A stretch of 64,000 bases of DNA from Paenibacillus catalpae (GTDB taxonomy: Bacteria > Bacillota > Bacilli > Paenibacillales > Paenibacillaceae): NCBI RefSeq assembly GCF_900112695.1, contig NZ_FOMT01000002.1, positions 564,479 through 628,478 of the forward strand, written 5' to 3'. Positions 1 to 7,931 of the stretch are shown here, piece after piece; the stretch's first letter is position 1; every line of letters begins with the position of its first letter. The translations under genes and the position numbers were made by a program. The notes under the pieces were generated by a model, which did no database searches, was not told where the DNA came from, and saw only the letters and a list, made by a program, of their open reading frames with translations.

Positions 1-186
1 ATCGTCGATATGAAGGAAGATGAAATCCGAATCATGGCCGTCGATGTCACCGATGCAGCACTAACGGATCATGCTCCGATTCTGCATCGGCATATGAAGC
101 ATTTCGGGCATAATCCCGACGCGCGGGGAATGGATGCGGACCGTGAGACAATCGTCAACCTATTGACGACCGTGCAAGGAGGATAA
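1..186 (+). CDS. 3' end of an unrecognised protein (partial)
   Basis: An open frame runs in from the window edge and stops at TAA 184-186, giving the last 61 residues of a protein. The visible part opens with a beta-strand-like stretch (IVDMKEDEIRIMAVDVTD), is rich in His and Asp in the middle, and ends TTVQGG. I do not recognise the family from this tail. It lies three bases before glpP in the same direction, and its final codons supply the GGAGG ribosome site used by glpP, so the two are probably cotranscribed. A role in glycerol phosphate metabolism would be a guess from position only. Confidence 0.6.
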   Translation: MVDMKEDEIRIMAVDVTDAALTDHAPILHRHMKHFGHNPDARGMDADRETIVNLLTTVQGG

Positions 187-189
187 CCG

Positions 190-813
190 ATGGCAAGCTC
201 GACCCCGCATGACCTGTTCCTCAAACGGCTGCACGAGCATCGGATGATTGCTTCCATCAAGGAGCCGAAGCATATCGAAACGGCTTTGGCGCGGAGCGAC
301 CGGCTGAGCGGCATCTTCCTGCTGACTGGCCATATCGGCGTGATAAAGGGATACGTGGATGTCTTCAAGATGCATGGGCTTCCGGTCTTCCTGCATTTGG
401 AGAAAATCGGCGGGCTGAACACGGACATTTACGGGCTGGAATATTTGGCGAAGGTGATCAAGCCCACAGGCATTATATCGACCAAGACGAGCGTGGTGAA
501 GACCGCAAGGAAGATGGGGCTGCTTACGATCCAGCGTTTTTTTCTCATTGATACCGAAGGGCTGGACAATATCGCCAAAAGCTTAAGCCAGACTGAGCCT
601 GACGTCATCGAGGTAATGCCTGCCCGCATTCCGGAGGTTATCAGCATGGTTAAAACCATCACTTCCTTGCCGGTGATTACCGGGGGCTTGCTGTTTGATG
701 AAGAACAGGCGCTTGCCTGCCTGCAAAGCGGAGCGGCCGCCATTTCTTCTTCCAATGCCGAGCTTTGGAGGAAGCGCTATCTCCAAGAGGAAAAATTACG
801 GAGATTCATATAA
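190..813 (+). CDS. glpP: GlpP, glycerol-3-phosphate-responsive mRNA antiterminator
   Basis: This 207-residue protein matches the GlpP family in length and motifs: an N-terminal IASIK segment, a central ISTKTSVVKTARKMGL stretch, and the C-terminal PDVIEVMPARIPEVI and PVITGGLLFDEEQ phosphate-binding-like segments of its TIM-barrel fold, followed by GAAAISSSNAELW. In Bacillus subtilis GlpP with bound glycerol-3-phosphate binds leader mRNA of glp genes and lets transcription pass an intrinsic terminator. The ATG sits six bases after GGAGG. Directly downstream lies a hairpin-plus-T-tract leader (899-953) and then a Ugp-type transport operon, so this GlpP probably controls that operon in cis. The family call is firm; the target is inference. 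Confidence 0.93.
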   Translation: MASSTPHDLFLKRLHEHRMIASIKEPKHIETALARSDRLSGIFLLTGHIGVIKGYVDVFKMHGLPVFLHLEKIGGLNTDIYGLEYLAKVIKPTGIISTKTSVVKTARKMGLLTIQRFFLIDTEGLDNIAKSLSQTEPDVIEVMPARIPEVISMVKTITSLPVITGGLLFDEEQALACLQSGAAAISSSNAELWRKRYLQEEKLRRFI

Positions 814-898
814 TCTTAGTAAAGCGAAGACATTGCGTTAATACTTGTCCCTTAGTATTCAAAGTGAAAAGTAAATAGCAATTGGTTGGAGCATTGGA

Positions 899-953
899 GA
901 AACCTTAACCCGCCGCGGACGAAAGACCGCGGTTGGATTAAGGTTTCTTTTTT
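899..953 (+). promoter_or_regulatory. Leader terminator, probable GlpP antitermination site
   Basis: The arms GAAACCTTAA (899-908) and TTAAGGTTTC (938-947) are perfectly complementary. They enclose an inner stem of CCGCGG (913-918) with CCGCGG (927-932), and six T follow (948-953). This is a strong intrinsic terminator 46 bases before the ugpB start and after glpP. Its place in a leader, not after an operon, and next to glpP matches the B. subtilis glpD and glpFK arrangement, where GlpP prevents termination when glycerol-3-phosphate is present. Confidence 0.85.
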
Positions 954-999
954 GCAGCTCAAGCTCTTTAACACAAAAAAATTATTGGAGGAACTAACC

Positions 1000-2322
1000 A
1001 TGATGAAAAAGTTTACCGCCCTTATGCTTGCGACCGTTATGACCGCTACGCTCGCCGCTTGCGGATCGAACGGAGCGGCAGGCAGCCAAGCGACGAGCAG
1101 TCCGAGCGAAGCTGGCGCGAACGGAGGCTCATCCAAAAAAATCGTCATTAAGTATTGGTATGCGTTCGGAGACAAAATCGAAGAAGCAAAGCTGCATTTG
1201 GTAGAGGGATTTAATGACTCGCAAGACCGCATCGAAGTTGTAGCGGAGCATCAAGGCGATTACGAAGATCTGCATGCGAAGGTACAGGCAGCTTTCGCAG
1301 CAGGCAACGCTCCGGCTGTGACGGATCTCGAAAGTTCTTCAACCGGCGTGTTCGCGCGCTCCGGCATGCTTGAGGAGCTGACCGCTTTCGCGGAGAGGGA
1401 CAATGCCGAGCTGCAGCTCGAGGATTTCAATCCCGGTCTGATGGGGAATGCCTACGTGGACGAGAAGCTTTACGGCCTTCCGTTCATGCGCAGCACCCCG
1501 ATTCTGTATAAGAATGTCACGCTGCTGAAGGAGGCCGGCCTCGATCCGGAAGGTCCGAAGTCATGGGACGAGCTGGAGCAATACTCCCGCGTGCTGAAGG
1601 AGAAGGGCAAAACCGGAATGACGGTTCCTGCCGACATCTGGTTCTATGAAGCGCTTGTCGCCCAAAGCGGCGGCAAAATGCTGAGCGATGACGGCAAATC
1701 CGCCGCATTCAATAGCCCAGAGGGCGTAGCTCCGGTTGAGTTCTGGAAGAAGATGGTTGGCGAGGGGCTCTTCAAAATTCCGGTCGGCGACGAAGCGGGC
1801 GCAACGGCGGACAAAGACTGGGCGAACCAGTTGTCTGCCTTCAAGTTCGCCTCCACCGCAGGCGTAAACGGAAGCTTGGAAATCGCAAAAGGCAACGGCT
1901 TTGAGATGAAGACGTCGTTCATGCCGGCGAACAAAGACTACGGCGTGCCGACAGGCGGCTGCCAGCTAGTCATAACCGCCAAGCAGTCCGACGAAGAGAA
2001 GGAAGCGGCATGGGAATTTTTGAAGTGGATGACGAGCAAGGAAAACACGATTTATCAGCATAAAAACGTCGGTTACTTGCCGACCCGTCTGTCCGCCCTC
2101 GAAAGCGAAGATCTGAAGGCGCATTTCAAAGAGTTCCCGCAGTACAAGGTAGCCGTCGACCAATTGGAGTATGCAAGGCCTCGCCCGATGGAGAGCGCCT
2201 ATCCGGAAGTAACGAAAATCATTAGAGAAGCGATCGAAAAATCGATTCTCGATCCAAAAACGAACCCTCAGGATGCAATGAACGAGGCAGCCGATAAGGC
2301 GAATAAGCTGCTGAACAAATAA
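1000..2322 (+). CDS. ugpB: UgpB-like glycerol-phosphate ABC transporter substrate-binding lipoprotein
   Basis: A 440-residue extracellular binding protein. The signal peptide ends in the lipobox LAAC with Cys at about residue 21, so it is lipid-anchored outside the membrane. The segments LYGLPFMRSTPILYKN and GGCQLVITAK, and the GYLPTR near residue 360, correspond to conserved UgpB features (GLPF..STPVLYYN and GYLP), which supports glycerol-3-phosphate or glycerophosphodiester binding over a plain sugar. The start at 1000 is chosen because GGAGG lies at 987-991 and the signal peptide begins there; an in-frame upstream extension would run through the leader terminator. It opens the ugp operon behind that terminator. 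Ligand identity is inferred from neighbours (GlpP, two glycerophosphodiesterases). Confidence 0.88.
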   Translation: MMKKFTALMLATVMTATLAACGSNGAAGSQATSSPSEAGANGGSSKKIVIKYWYAFGDKIEEAKLHLVEGFNDSQDRIEVVAEHQGDYEDLHAKVQAAFAAGNAPAVTDLESSSTGVFARSGMLEELTAFAERDNAELQLEDFNPGLMGNAYVDEKLYGLPFMRSTPILYKNVTLLKEAGLDPEGPKSWDELEQYSRVLKEKGKTGMTVPADIWFYEALVAQSGGKMLSDDGKSAAFNSPEGVAPVEFWKKMVGEGLFKIPVGDEAGATADKDWANQLSAFKFASTAGVNGSLEIAKGNGFEMKTSFMPANKDYGVPTGGCQLVITAKQSDEEKEAAWEFLKWMTSKENTIYQHKNVGYLPTRLSALESEDLKAHFKEFPQYKVAVDQLEYARPRPMESAYPEVTKIIREAIEKSILDPKTNPQDAMNEAADKANKLLNK

Positions 2323-2344
2323 ACCGTCTCCGGGAGCTGAGGAT

Positions 2345-3262
2345 TTGCTTACAAGGTTTGGCGAAAAATGGTTATCCGAAATTAGAGTCGTCATATTCGA
2401 TATGGACGGCACGCTTTATCAGGAGGACACGTTCCTTGAACGTTATATCCGCTACATGCTGGAGGGAACGGAGCATGAGCGGGAATCCAATGCCGCTGTG
2501 AAGGCTGGAAGAGCTATTTTAACGGGGGAGCATCCTTTCCAATTTGGTCATTTCTATCATAAAGCGGACCGTCTTGCGCTCTTGCGGCATCAAGACAGCT
2601 TTATTCAAGGCTACACCTGGGACGGGGAGTGCATTGGGGAATTAGCCAGCGGTTATGGTCCATTGACGCGGCAGGCCGAACAGTTGATTCCGATTGGCGA
2701 TCCATGGGGCATTGCCTCCGTCATCGGACACAAATACCGGCTTGCCGAAGAGAAGATGGCGGCGGCGTTCGTCCGCGTCCGCGAGGAGATGATACGGGAG
2801 CCGTACCGGTTCTCTTTTAACCGGGATTTGTTTCGGGCGATTGAAGAGCTGAAGGGCTGCAAACGGGTGCTGATGACCAACACGTATCTGGAATCGGGCA
2901 ACGCATTTCTGGACTATATGGGAATCCGGGACTTGTTCGAGGAAGTGTACTGCGGAGCCCAGAAGCCTCATGGAATCCGAAGCTACTTCGAGTCGCTGCT
3001 GAAACAGGGCTGGGAGGCGCAAGAAATATTGTCGATCGGCGACAATCCGTGGAACGACCTGCACCCGGTGAAAGGGCTCGGCGGGCGGACTTGTTTTATA
3101 TCTCCGTACCCAAGCAGCGACAGCGAAAGCTGGGATTTGCGGTTGACAACGGTGGATGAGCTGGCAGAGCTGATGCGGGCAATGCAACAAAGCATAACGA
3201 GGGGGAGACGGCCAGATGGCGAAGATCGAGCTGAGAAACATAAGCAAAAAGTTCAAGGATGA
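2345..3262 (+). CDS. HAD-superfamily hydrolase in the ugp operon
   Basis: A 305-residue haloacid-dehalogenase-type phosphatase. Motif I is FDMDGTLY near residue 20 (nucleophile and acid Asp), motif II is probably LMTNTY near residue 180, and motif IV is SIGDNPWNDL near residue 225. A large helical cap lies between motifs I and II. The TTG start at 2345 has GGGAG eight bases upstream; no closer ATG serves. The 3' end overlaps the next gene by 47 bases, so translation is coupled. The substrate is unknown. In this operon a phosphate monoester such as glycerol-3-phosphate is a reasonable guess but is not shown by the sequence. Confidence 0.82.
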   Translation: MLTRFGEKWLSEIRVVIFDMDGTLYQEDTFLERYIRYMLEGTEHERESNAAVKAGRAILTGEHPFQFGHFYHKADRLALLRHQDSFIQGYTWDGECIGELASGYGPLTRQAEQLIPIGDPWGIASVIGHKYRLAEEKMAAAFVRVREEMIREPYRFSFNRDLFRAIEELKGCKRVLMTNTYLESGNAFLDYMGIRDLFEEVYCGAQKPHGIRSYFESLLKQGWEAQEILSIGDNPWNDLHPVKGLGGRTCFISPYPSSDSESWDLRLTTVDELAELMRAMQQSITRGRRPDGEDRAEKHKQKVQG

Positions 3263-4289
3263 CACGGTCATTCCCAATTTGAATCTGACGATCAAGGACG
3301 GTTCGTTCACGGTGCTCGTAGGCCCTTCCGGCTGCGGGAAATCGACGACGCTCCGCATGGTGGCCGGGCTGGAGCAGCAATCCGACGGGGACATTTGGAT
3401 CGACGACAAGTGCGTAAACGATACGCCGCCCGGGCTGCGGGACGTGGCCATGGTGTTCCAGAACTATGCCTTGTATCCGACGATGACGGTTCGCGGCAAT
3501 ATCGAATTCGGCCTGAAAAATCGCGGCGTGGCAAAAACGGACCGCAACACGCTTGTGACGGATATTTCCGAAATTGTCGGCCTTGCTCCTTATCTGGACA
3601 AGAAACCCCAGCAGCTGTCCGGCGGCCAGCGTCAGCGGGTTGCCCTCGCTCGCGCGATGGTAAAGCAGCCGAAGGTGTTTATTCTGGATGAGCCGCTGTC
3701 CAATCTGGACGCGAAGCTTCGAGGCCAGATGCGAACGGAGCTTATTCAGCTTCATAAACGGCTCGGCACGACGTTCGTCTACGTGACGCATGACCAGGTG
3801 GAGGCGATGTCGATGGGGGACCAGATCGTTGTCATGAATAAAGGCGTCATTCAGCAGGCCGATTCGCCAATGAAGCTGTACCATGACCCGGAGAACCTCT
3901 TCACGGCCGAATTTATCGGAACGCCTGCGATGAATACCATGAGCATGAAGGATGTGCGCGGGCTGGATGTGCAAGCGAACGGGTATATCGCCTCTTTGGG
4001 CTTTCGTCCGGAGCAGGCGCTGCTAAATGCGGGCCCTGAGGTGCGGGGTCATGTCATCGAAGGCGAAATCGTGACCCGCGAGAGTCTTGGCGCCGAGCAG
4101 ATTTATCAGATTCGAACAGGCGGAGGCGTCTTTTTCGTCAAAACATTTCTGGCGCCTCTCGCAACCGCGGACCGGGTGAAGGTGACGATTCCCTATGAGC
4201 ATCTTTATTACTTCGGACCCGGCGGGGAGAGGCTTCGCGCGGGAATAGAGGCGGGCGCAAAACAATTGGTTCAAGCCGGAGGAATCTGA
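3216..4289 (+). CDS. ugpC: UgpC/MsmX-type ABC transporter ATP-binding protein
   Basis: A 357-residue ATPase of the CUT1 sugar-transporter class. Walker A GPSGCGKST lies near residue 36, the signature LSGGQRQRVALARA near 133, Walker B VFILDEPLSNLD near 157, and the switch His in VTHDQVEAM near 190. The C-terminal third is the OB-like regulatory domain typical of UgpC, MalK and MsmX (GFRPEQ). GGGGGAG at 3201-3207 precedes the ATG. Because the other CUT1-type importer in this window (18.8-22.0 kb) has no ATPase, this subunit or a chromosomal MsmX could energise it as well; that is inference. Confidence 0.93.
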   Translation: MAKIELRNISKKFKDDTVIPNLNLTIKDGSFTVLVGPSGCGKSTTLRMVAGLEQQSDGDIWIDDKCVNDTPPGLRDVAMVFQNYALYPTMTVRGNIEFGLKNRGVAKTDRNTLVTDISEIVGLAPYLDKKPQQLSGGQRQRVALARAMVKQPKVFILDEPLSNLDAKLRGQMRTELIQLHKRLGTTFVYVTHDQVEAMSMGDQIVVMNKGVIQQADSPMKLYHDPENLFTAEFIGTPAMNTMSMKDVRGLDVQANGYIASLGFRPEQALLNAGPEVRGHVIEGEIVTRESLGAEQIYQIRTGGGVFFVKTFLAPLATADRVKVTIPYEHLYYFGPGGERLRAGIEAGAKQLVQAGGI

Positions 4290-4291
4290 AC

Positions 4292-5164
4292 ATGACCTTA
4301 TGGGCGAAACTGCGGCCTTACGGGATGGTGGCGCCGGCTATCCTCGTATTCTCTCTGTTTTTCATTTATCCGATATTTTACATGATCTATCTCAGCATGT
4401 TCGATTGGAACTTCGTAAGTCCGACTAAGGCTTTTGTTGGCCTGCAGAACTTTCAGGACCTTCTGTCGGAAGAGGACTTCCGAAAGGTGCTGACTAATAC
4501 GTCGATTTATACGATTCTTACCGTTACATTGACGACCGGCCTAGCGCTGCTGCTGGCTCTGTGGCTGAACAAGAGAAACATCTTCCACGGCTTCGTACAG
4601 GGTGCGATCTTCAGTCCGCATATCATCTCGCTCGTCTCCATCTCCCTCCTCTGGAGCTGGCTGATGGATCCCGAGTACGGACTGTTGAACTGGGTCATCG
4701 GGCTCGTCGGGTTCGGCAAGCTGCAATGGCTGTCCCACCCGAGCACGGCACTTGTCTCGCTTGTAATGGTCGCCGTCTGGAAGGGAGTCGGCTATAACGC
4801 GCTCGTATTTATCGCCGGGCTGCAAAGCATTCCGGCCGATATTTATGAGGCGGCTTCGCTGGATCGCTCCAAGCCGTGGACCACATTCACGAAACTGATT
4901 CTGCCAATGCTGTCGCCGACGATCTTCTTTCTCGTCATCATCAACATGATCGGCTCGTTTCAAGTGTTCGAGACGATTGCCATCATGACGCAGGGCGGAC
5001 CGATCAATTCGACCAATACGCTTGTCTACTATATCTACGAAAACGGCTTCCGCTTCTTCAAGATCGGCTATGCCTCCGCAGCTGGCGTTATCCTGCTTAT
5101 CATTGTCGGTATCCTGACGATCGTATATTTCAAGCTGTTGTCGAATCGCGTTCATTACCGTTAG
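4292..5164 (+). CDS. ugpA: UgpA-like ABC transporter permease
   Basis: A 290-residue inner-membrane protein with about six hydrophobic segments, starting at IFYMIYLSMFDWN after a first helix near residues 13-35. The EAA loop that docks on the ATPase is visible as YEAASLDRSKPWTTFTKLIL near residue 190. MTQGGPINSTNTLVYYIYENGF near the C terminus is typical of UgpA/MalF-type permeases. It starts two bases after the ugpC stop, with GGAGG inside the end of ugpC. Together with the next gene it forms the heterodimeric channel for glycerol phosphate or its diesters. Confidence 0.92.
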   Translation: MTLWAKLRPYGMVAPAILVFSLFFIYPIFYMIYLSMFDWNFVSPTKAFVGLQNFQDLLSEEDFRKVLTNTSIYTILTVTLTTGLALLLALWLNKRNIFHGFVQGAIFSPHIISLVSISLLWSWLMDPEYGLLNWVIGLVGFGKLQWLSHPSTALVSLVMVAVWKGVGYNALVFIAGLQSIPADIYEAASLDRSKPWTTFTKLILPMLSPTIFFLVIINMIGSFQVFETIAIMTQGGPINSTNTLVYYIYENGFRFFKIGYASAAGVILLIIVGILTIVYFKLLSNRVHYR

Positions 5165-5176
5165 AAAGTGGTGACC

Positions 5177-6100
5177 ATGTTGAAATCCGTTAACGATACG
5201 ATCAGCGGCGTTCCGATCGGAGCCGCGGCCAAGAATGATCGCGTGTTTGTGCGCAGCAAGCGGCAAGCGCTGCGCAGAACGCTGCGCGCCATTCTCCAAG
5301 TTGTCAATTATGCCGGATTGCTGGGGCTCGTTCTTGTCTTCGCCATGCCGTTCGGGTGGATGCTGTCCACCTCGCTGAAGACGCTGCCGGAGACGATGAT
5401 CTTCCCGCCGGAGTGGATCCCGCACAACTTCGTCTGGCAAAACTTTGCCGATGCCTGGAACACGGGGCCGTTCCTCAGTTACTTCGTGAACAGCGTCGTT
5501 ATCGCGGTCGGCATTCTTGTCCTGCAGATGCTCACGTGCATCCCGGCCGCGTACGCCTTCGCGCGCTATAAATTTAAAGGCTCGGGCTTCCTTTTCGGCA
5601 TAGTTATGGTCACGCTCATGATTCCGGGACAGCTCATCTTCCTTCCCGTCTATCTGGAGCTAAGCGCATTTAAGCTGTTGAACACGCATCTTGGCCTGAT
5701 TCTCCCGTTCGCGTCAAGCGCTTTTGGCATCTTCCTGCTGCGGCAGGCGTTCAAGCAAATATCCGAGGAGCTGCTGGAGGCGGCGCGTCTCGATCAGGCC
5801 GCCGAATGGAAGATCATCCTGCAGATTATGGTGCCGATGGTGAAGCCGGTGCTCGTTACCTTCGCGCTGTTCAGCTTCATCGCCCATTGGAATGACTATT
5901 TCTGGCCGCTCGTCATGACAACGAACGAGACCGCCCGCACGCTGCCGCTTGGCATCGCGAAGATCCGGGAAGTGGAGGGCGTTGCAACGTGGAATATTCT
6001 GATGGCCGGCAACCTCATTCTGGTTGCGCCGATTCTGGCCGTATTCTTCCTGTCGCAGCGGCAGATCATCAAGGCATTCGTCTATAACGGCGTCAAATAA
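5177..6100 (+). CDS. ugpE: UgpE-like ABC transporter permease
   Basis: A MalG/UgpE-type permease of about 307 residues. The first membrane segment is near residues 40-60, followed by the family motif GWMLSTSLKT, and the EAA loop reads LLEAARLDQAAEWKIILQI near residue 215. The ATG at 5177 is preferred over two in-frame GTG codons at 5168 and 5171, because those codons themselves form the weak purine-rich site GAAAGTGGTG. The N-terminal 35 residues ahead of the first helix are longer than usual and basic. It pairs with the preceding permease; the operon continues into the glycerophosphodiesterases. Confidence 0.9.
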   Translation: MLKSVNDTISGVPIGAAAKNDRVFVRSKRQALRRTLRAILQVVNYAGLLGLVLVFAMPFGWMLSTSLKTLPETMIFPPEWIPHNFVWQNFADAWNTGPFLSYFVNSVVIAVGILVLQMLTCIPAAYAFARYKFKGSGFLFGIVMVTLMIPGQLIFLPVYLELSAFKLLNTHLGLILPFASSAFGIFLLRQAFKQISEELLEAARLDQAAEWKIILQIMVPMVKPVLVTFALFSFIAHWNDYFWPLVMTTNETARTLPLGIAKIREVEGVATWNILMAGNLILVAPILAVFFLSQRQIIKAFVYNGVK

Positions 6101-6123
6101 AACACGGAAGGCTGGGATATTCA

Positions 6124-6864
6124 ATGATTACCATTGTTGCGCACCGCGGTTGTTCAGGACATGCCCCCGAAAATACGATGGCCGCGTTTAAGCTGGCGAT
6201 GACCGATCCAGGCATCGCGATCATCGAGCTGGACGTACATTTGTCCAAGGACGGCGTGCCCGTCGTCATGCACGATGCCGCGCTGGACCGGACGTCCAAC
6301 GGGAAAGGACCGATTCAAGCTTATTCGCTCGAGGAGCTCCGCACGTTCGACGCGGGCAGCTGGTTCGCGCCCGAATTCGCCGGCGAGCGAATTCCAACGC
6401 TGGAAGAAGTGCTTAAGCTTGCCAAAGGACGCATTCAGCTGCATGTCGAGTTAAAGGCGCTGGGCGGCGAGTATCCGGGGATCGAGGAAGCGGTCATTGC
6501 AGACATCCGGAGACAAGGCATGGAGGAAGAGGTTGTTCTCTCCTCGTTTAACCACGATTCCATGAAGAAGGCGAATGAGCTTGCGCCCTCCATCCGCACT
6601 GGACTTATTTTTCTCGGAAAACCGACGCTTTTGCTTGAACAGCTTCGCTATACGGGCGCGGCCAGCGTATCGATGCATCACGCCTTCGCAACGCGCAGCC
6701 TGGTCGACGAGATGGCTGAGCACGGCATCGACTTTGGCGTATGGACGGTTGATGACGCCGAAACACTTGCCTGTCTGACGGAGAAGTATCCGAACTTGCG
6801 CATAACGACCAACTACCCGGACCGGCTGCTGCACATCATCCGGCAGGATGTTCTATCATCCTGA
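6124..6864 (+). CDS. Cytosolic glycerophosphodiester phosphodiesterase
   Basis: A 246-residue GDPD-family enzyme that cleaves glycerophosphodiesters to glycerol-3-phosphate and an alcohol. The catalytic block is complete: AHRGCSGHAPENT (His, Arg, Glu), ELDVHLSKDG (metal-binding Glu and Asp) and MHDAALDRTSNG (second catalytic His). There is no signal peptide, so it should act on substrate already imported by the Ugp transporter. GGAAGG at 6106-6111 serves the ATG. Its product is the effector of GlpP, so the enzyme may close an induction loop (inference). Confidence 0.93.
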   Translation: MITIVAHRGCSGHAPENTMAAFKLAMTDPGIAIIELDVHLSKDGVPVVMHDAALDRTSNGKGPIQAYSLEELRTFDAGSWFAPEFAGERIPTLEEVLKLAKGRIQLHVELKALGGEYPGIEEAVIADIRRQGMEEEVVLSSFNHDSMKKANELAPSIRTGLIFLGKPTLLLEQLRYTGAASVSMHHAFATRSLVDEMAEHGIDFGVWTVDDAETLACLTEKYPNLRITTNYPDRLLHIIRQDVLSS

Positions 6865-6898
6865 GAAGAGACGCACAGGAGAGGAGAGGGAAACAGCG

Positions 6899-7711
6899 AT
6901 GGCCATCCGAATAACCTCCCATGCCAAGCTTAAAGTTGTATTGCTTTTGCTGCTTTTGGGTAGTTCAGCGCTCCTCACGTCCGCGTCGTATTTGACGTAT
7001 CCATCGAACGTGCCGCTCATTGTCGCGCATCGCGGGGCATCGGGCTATGCGCCGGAGAATACGATGGCTTCCTTCGAACTCGCGGAGCAGCTCGGAGCCG
7101 ATTATATCGAGCTGGACGTCCGTCTCAGCAAGGACGGCGAGCTTGTCGTCATTCATGACGTCAACTTGGACCGAACGACGAACGGCACGGGTATTGTTGA
7201 CGACTACACCGTAAACGAGCTTCGTCGCTTTGATGCGGGGAGTTTCTTTGATCCCGGCTACTCGGGCGAGACAATATCAACGCTCGAGGAGGTGCTGGAT
7301 CGGTTTGGCGGCAGGATCGGGCTGCTCATCGAAACCAAGGATCCCGAGCGGTACCCCGGGCTCGAGCGGAAGCTGGCGGAGGAATTGAAGCGGCATCGCG
7401 GGCTCAAAGACATTATGCTGCAGTCGTTTGACTTTGACTCGTCAAAGCGAATGCACGAGCTGCTGCCGGACGTGCCGGTCGCCGTGCTTGTCCACGAGGA
7501 CAAGTACCCGCTCTCCGGTGACATGCTGGATGAACTGGCCTCCTACGCTTCTTATATTAACTGTAAGGTCGACCAGTTGGATTGGAAGGCGGTCGCCGAC
7601 ATCCATAAACGAGGCGGGAAGGTAATGGCGTGGACGGTGCGGACCGAGAAGGACATGAAGCGGGCGAAGAAGCTTGGGGTAGACGGAATTATTACCGACT
7701 ATCCGGCTTGA
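6899..7711 (+). CDS. Membrane-anchored or secreted glycerophosphodiester phosphodiesterase
   Basis: A second GDPD-family enzyme of about 270 residues with AHRGASGYAPENT, ELDVRLSKDG and IHDVNLDRTTNG. Unlike its upstream paralogue it has a basic N terminus and a hydrophobic stretch (VVLLLLLLGSSALLTSA, about residues 13-29) with no clear lipobox, so it is probably exported or tethered by an uncleaved anchor. The ATG at 6899 follows a long purine run (AGGAGAGGAGAGGG); an in-frame upstream ATG at 6848 overlaps the previous gene and would bury the signal sequence. It could release glycerol-3-phosphate outside the cell for uptake. It ends the operon before a strong terminator. Confidence 0.9.
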   Translation: MAIRITSHAKLKVVLLLLLLGSSALLTSASYLTYPSNVPLIVAHRGASGYAPENTMASFELAEQLGADYIELDVRLSKDGELVVIHDVNLDRTTNGTGIVDDYTVNELRRFDAGSFFDPGYSGETISTLEEVLDRFGGRIGLLIETKDPERYPGLERKLAEELKRHRGLKDIMLQSFDFDSSKRMHELLPDVPVAVLVHEDKYPLSGDMLDELASYASYINCKVDQLDWKAVADIHKRGGKVMAWTVRTEKDMKRAKKLGVDGIITDYPA

Positions 7712-7732
7712 CCGGAAGACTGCCGGAATGCG

Positions 7733-7789
7733 AAACGGGGCCGTAACCGAGGTCTGTTAAGACTCGGTTACGGCCCGTTTGCTTTTTTG
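7733..7789 (+). terminator. Intrinsic terminator of the ugp operon
   Basis: A long stem of AAACGGG-GCCGTAACCGAG (7733-7751) with CTCGGTTACGGCCCGTTT (7763-7780), an 11-base loop and a T-rich tail at 7783-7788. It lies 21 bases after the last stop codon. Confidence 0.92.
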
Positions 7790-7821
7790 CTGTTGTCTTT
7801 GAAGAAAATTTAGAAATCCAC

Positions 7822-7861
7822 TTGATCCTTACGTAACGTAATGATTTATAGTGAACGTAAG
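7822..7861 (+). promoter_or_regulatory. Promoter with a palindromic operator for the RibD-like gene
   Basis: TTGATC (7822-7827) and TTTATA (7845-7850) are separated by 17 bases. The spacer contains the perfect palindrome TTACGT-A-ACGTAA (7829-7841), and CTTACGT (7828-7834) also mirrors ACGTAAG (7855-7861). A repressor could bind here, but no regulator gene is adjacent. Confidence 0.55.
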
Positions 7862-7931
7862 AGCAAGAGGAAACACAGGCCTACTGCCAACAAATCGAAC
7901 AATTAATTTCCAAATCGGAGGAGAAACAAAC

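Noticed and set aside
37..813. rRNA or tRNA genes
   Set aside because: No tRNA-like cloverleaf with a TTCGA-type T-loop and CCA end, nor any rRNA-like stretch, was noticed here or elsewhere in the window.
886..999. Longer N terminus for UgpB starting at 886
   Set aside because: It would translate through the leader terminator and put the signal peptide 38 residues inside; GGAGG at 987 fixes the start at 1000.
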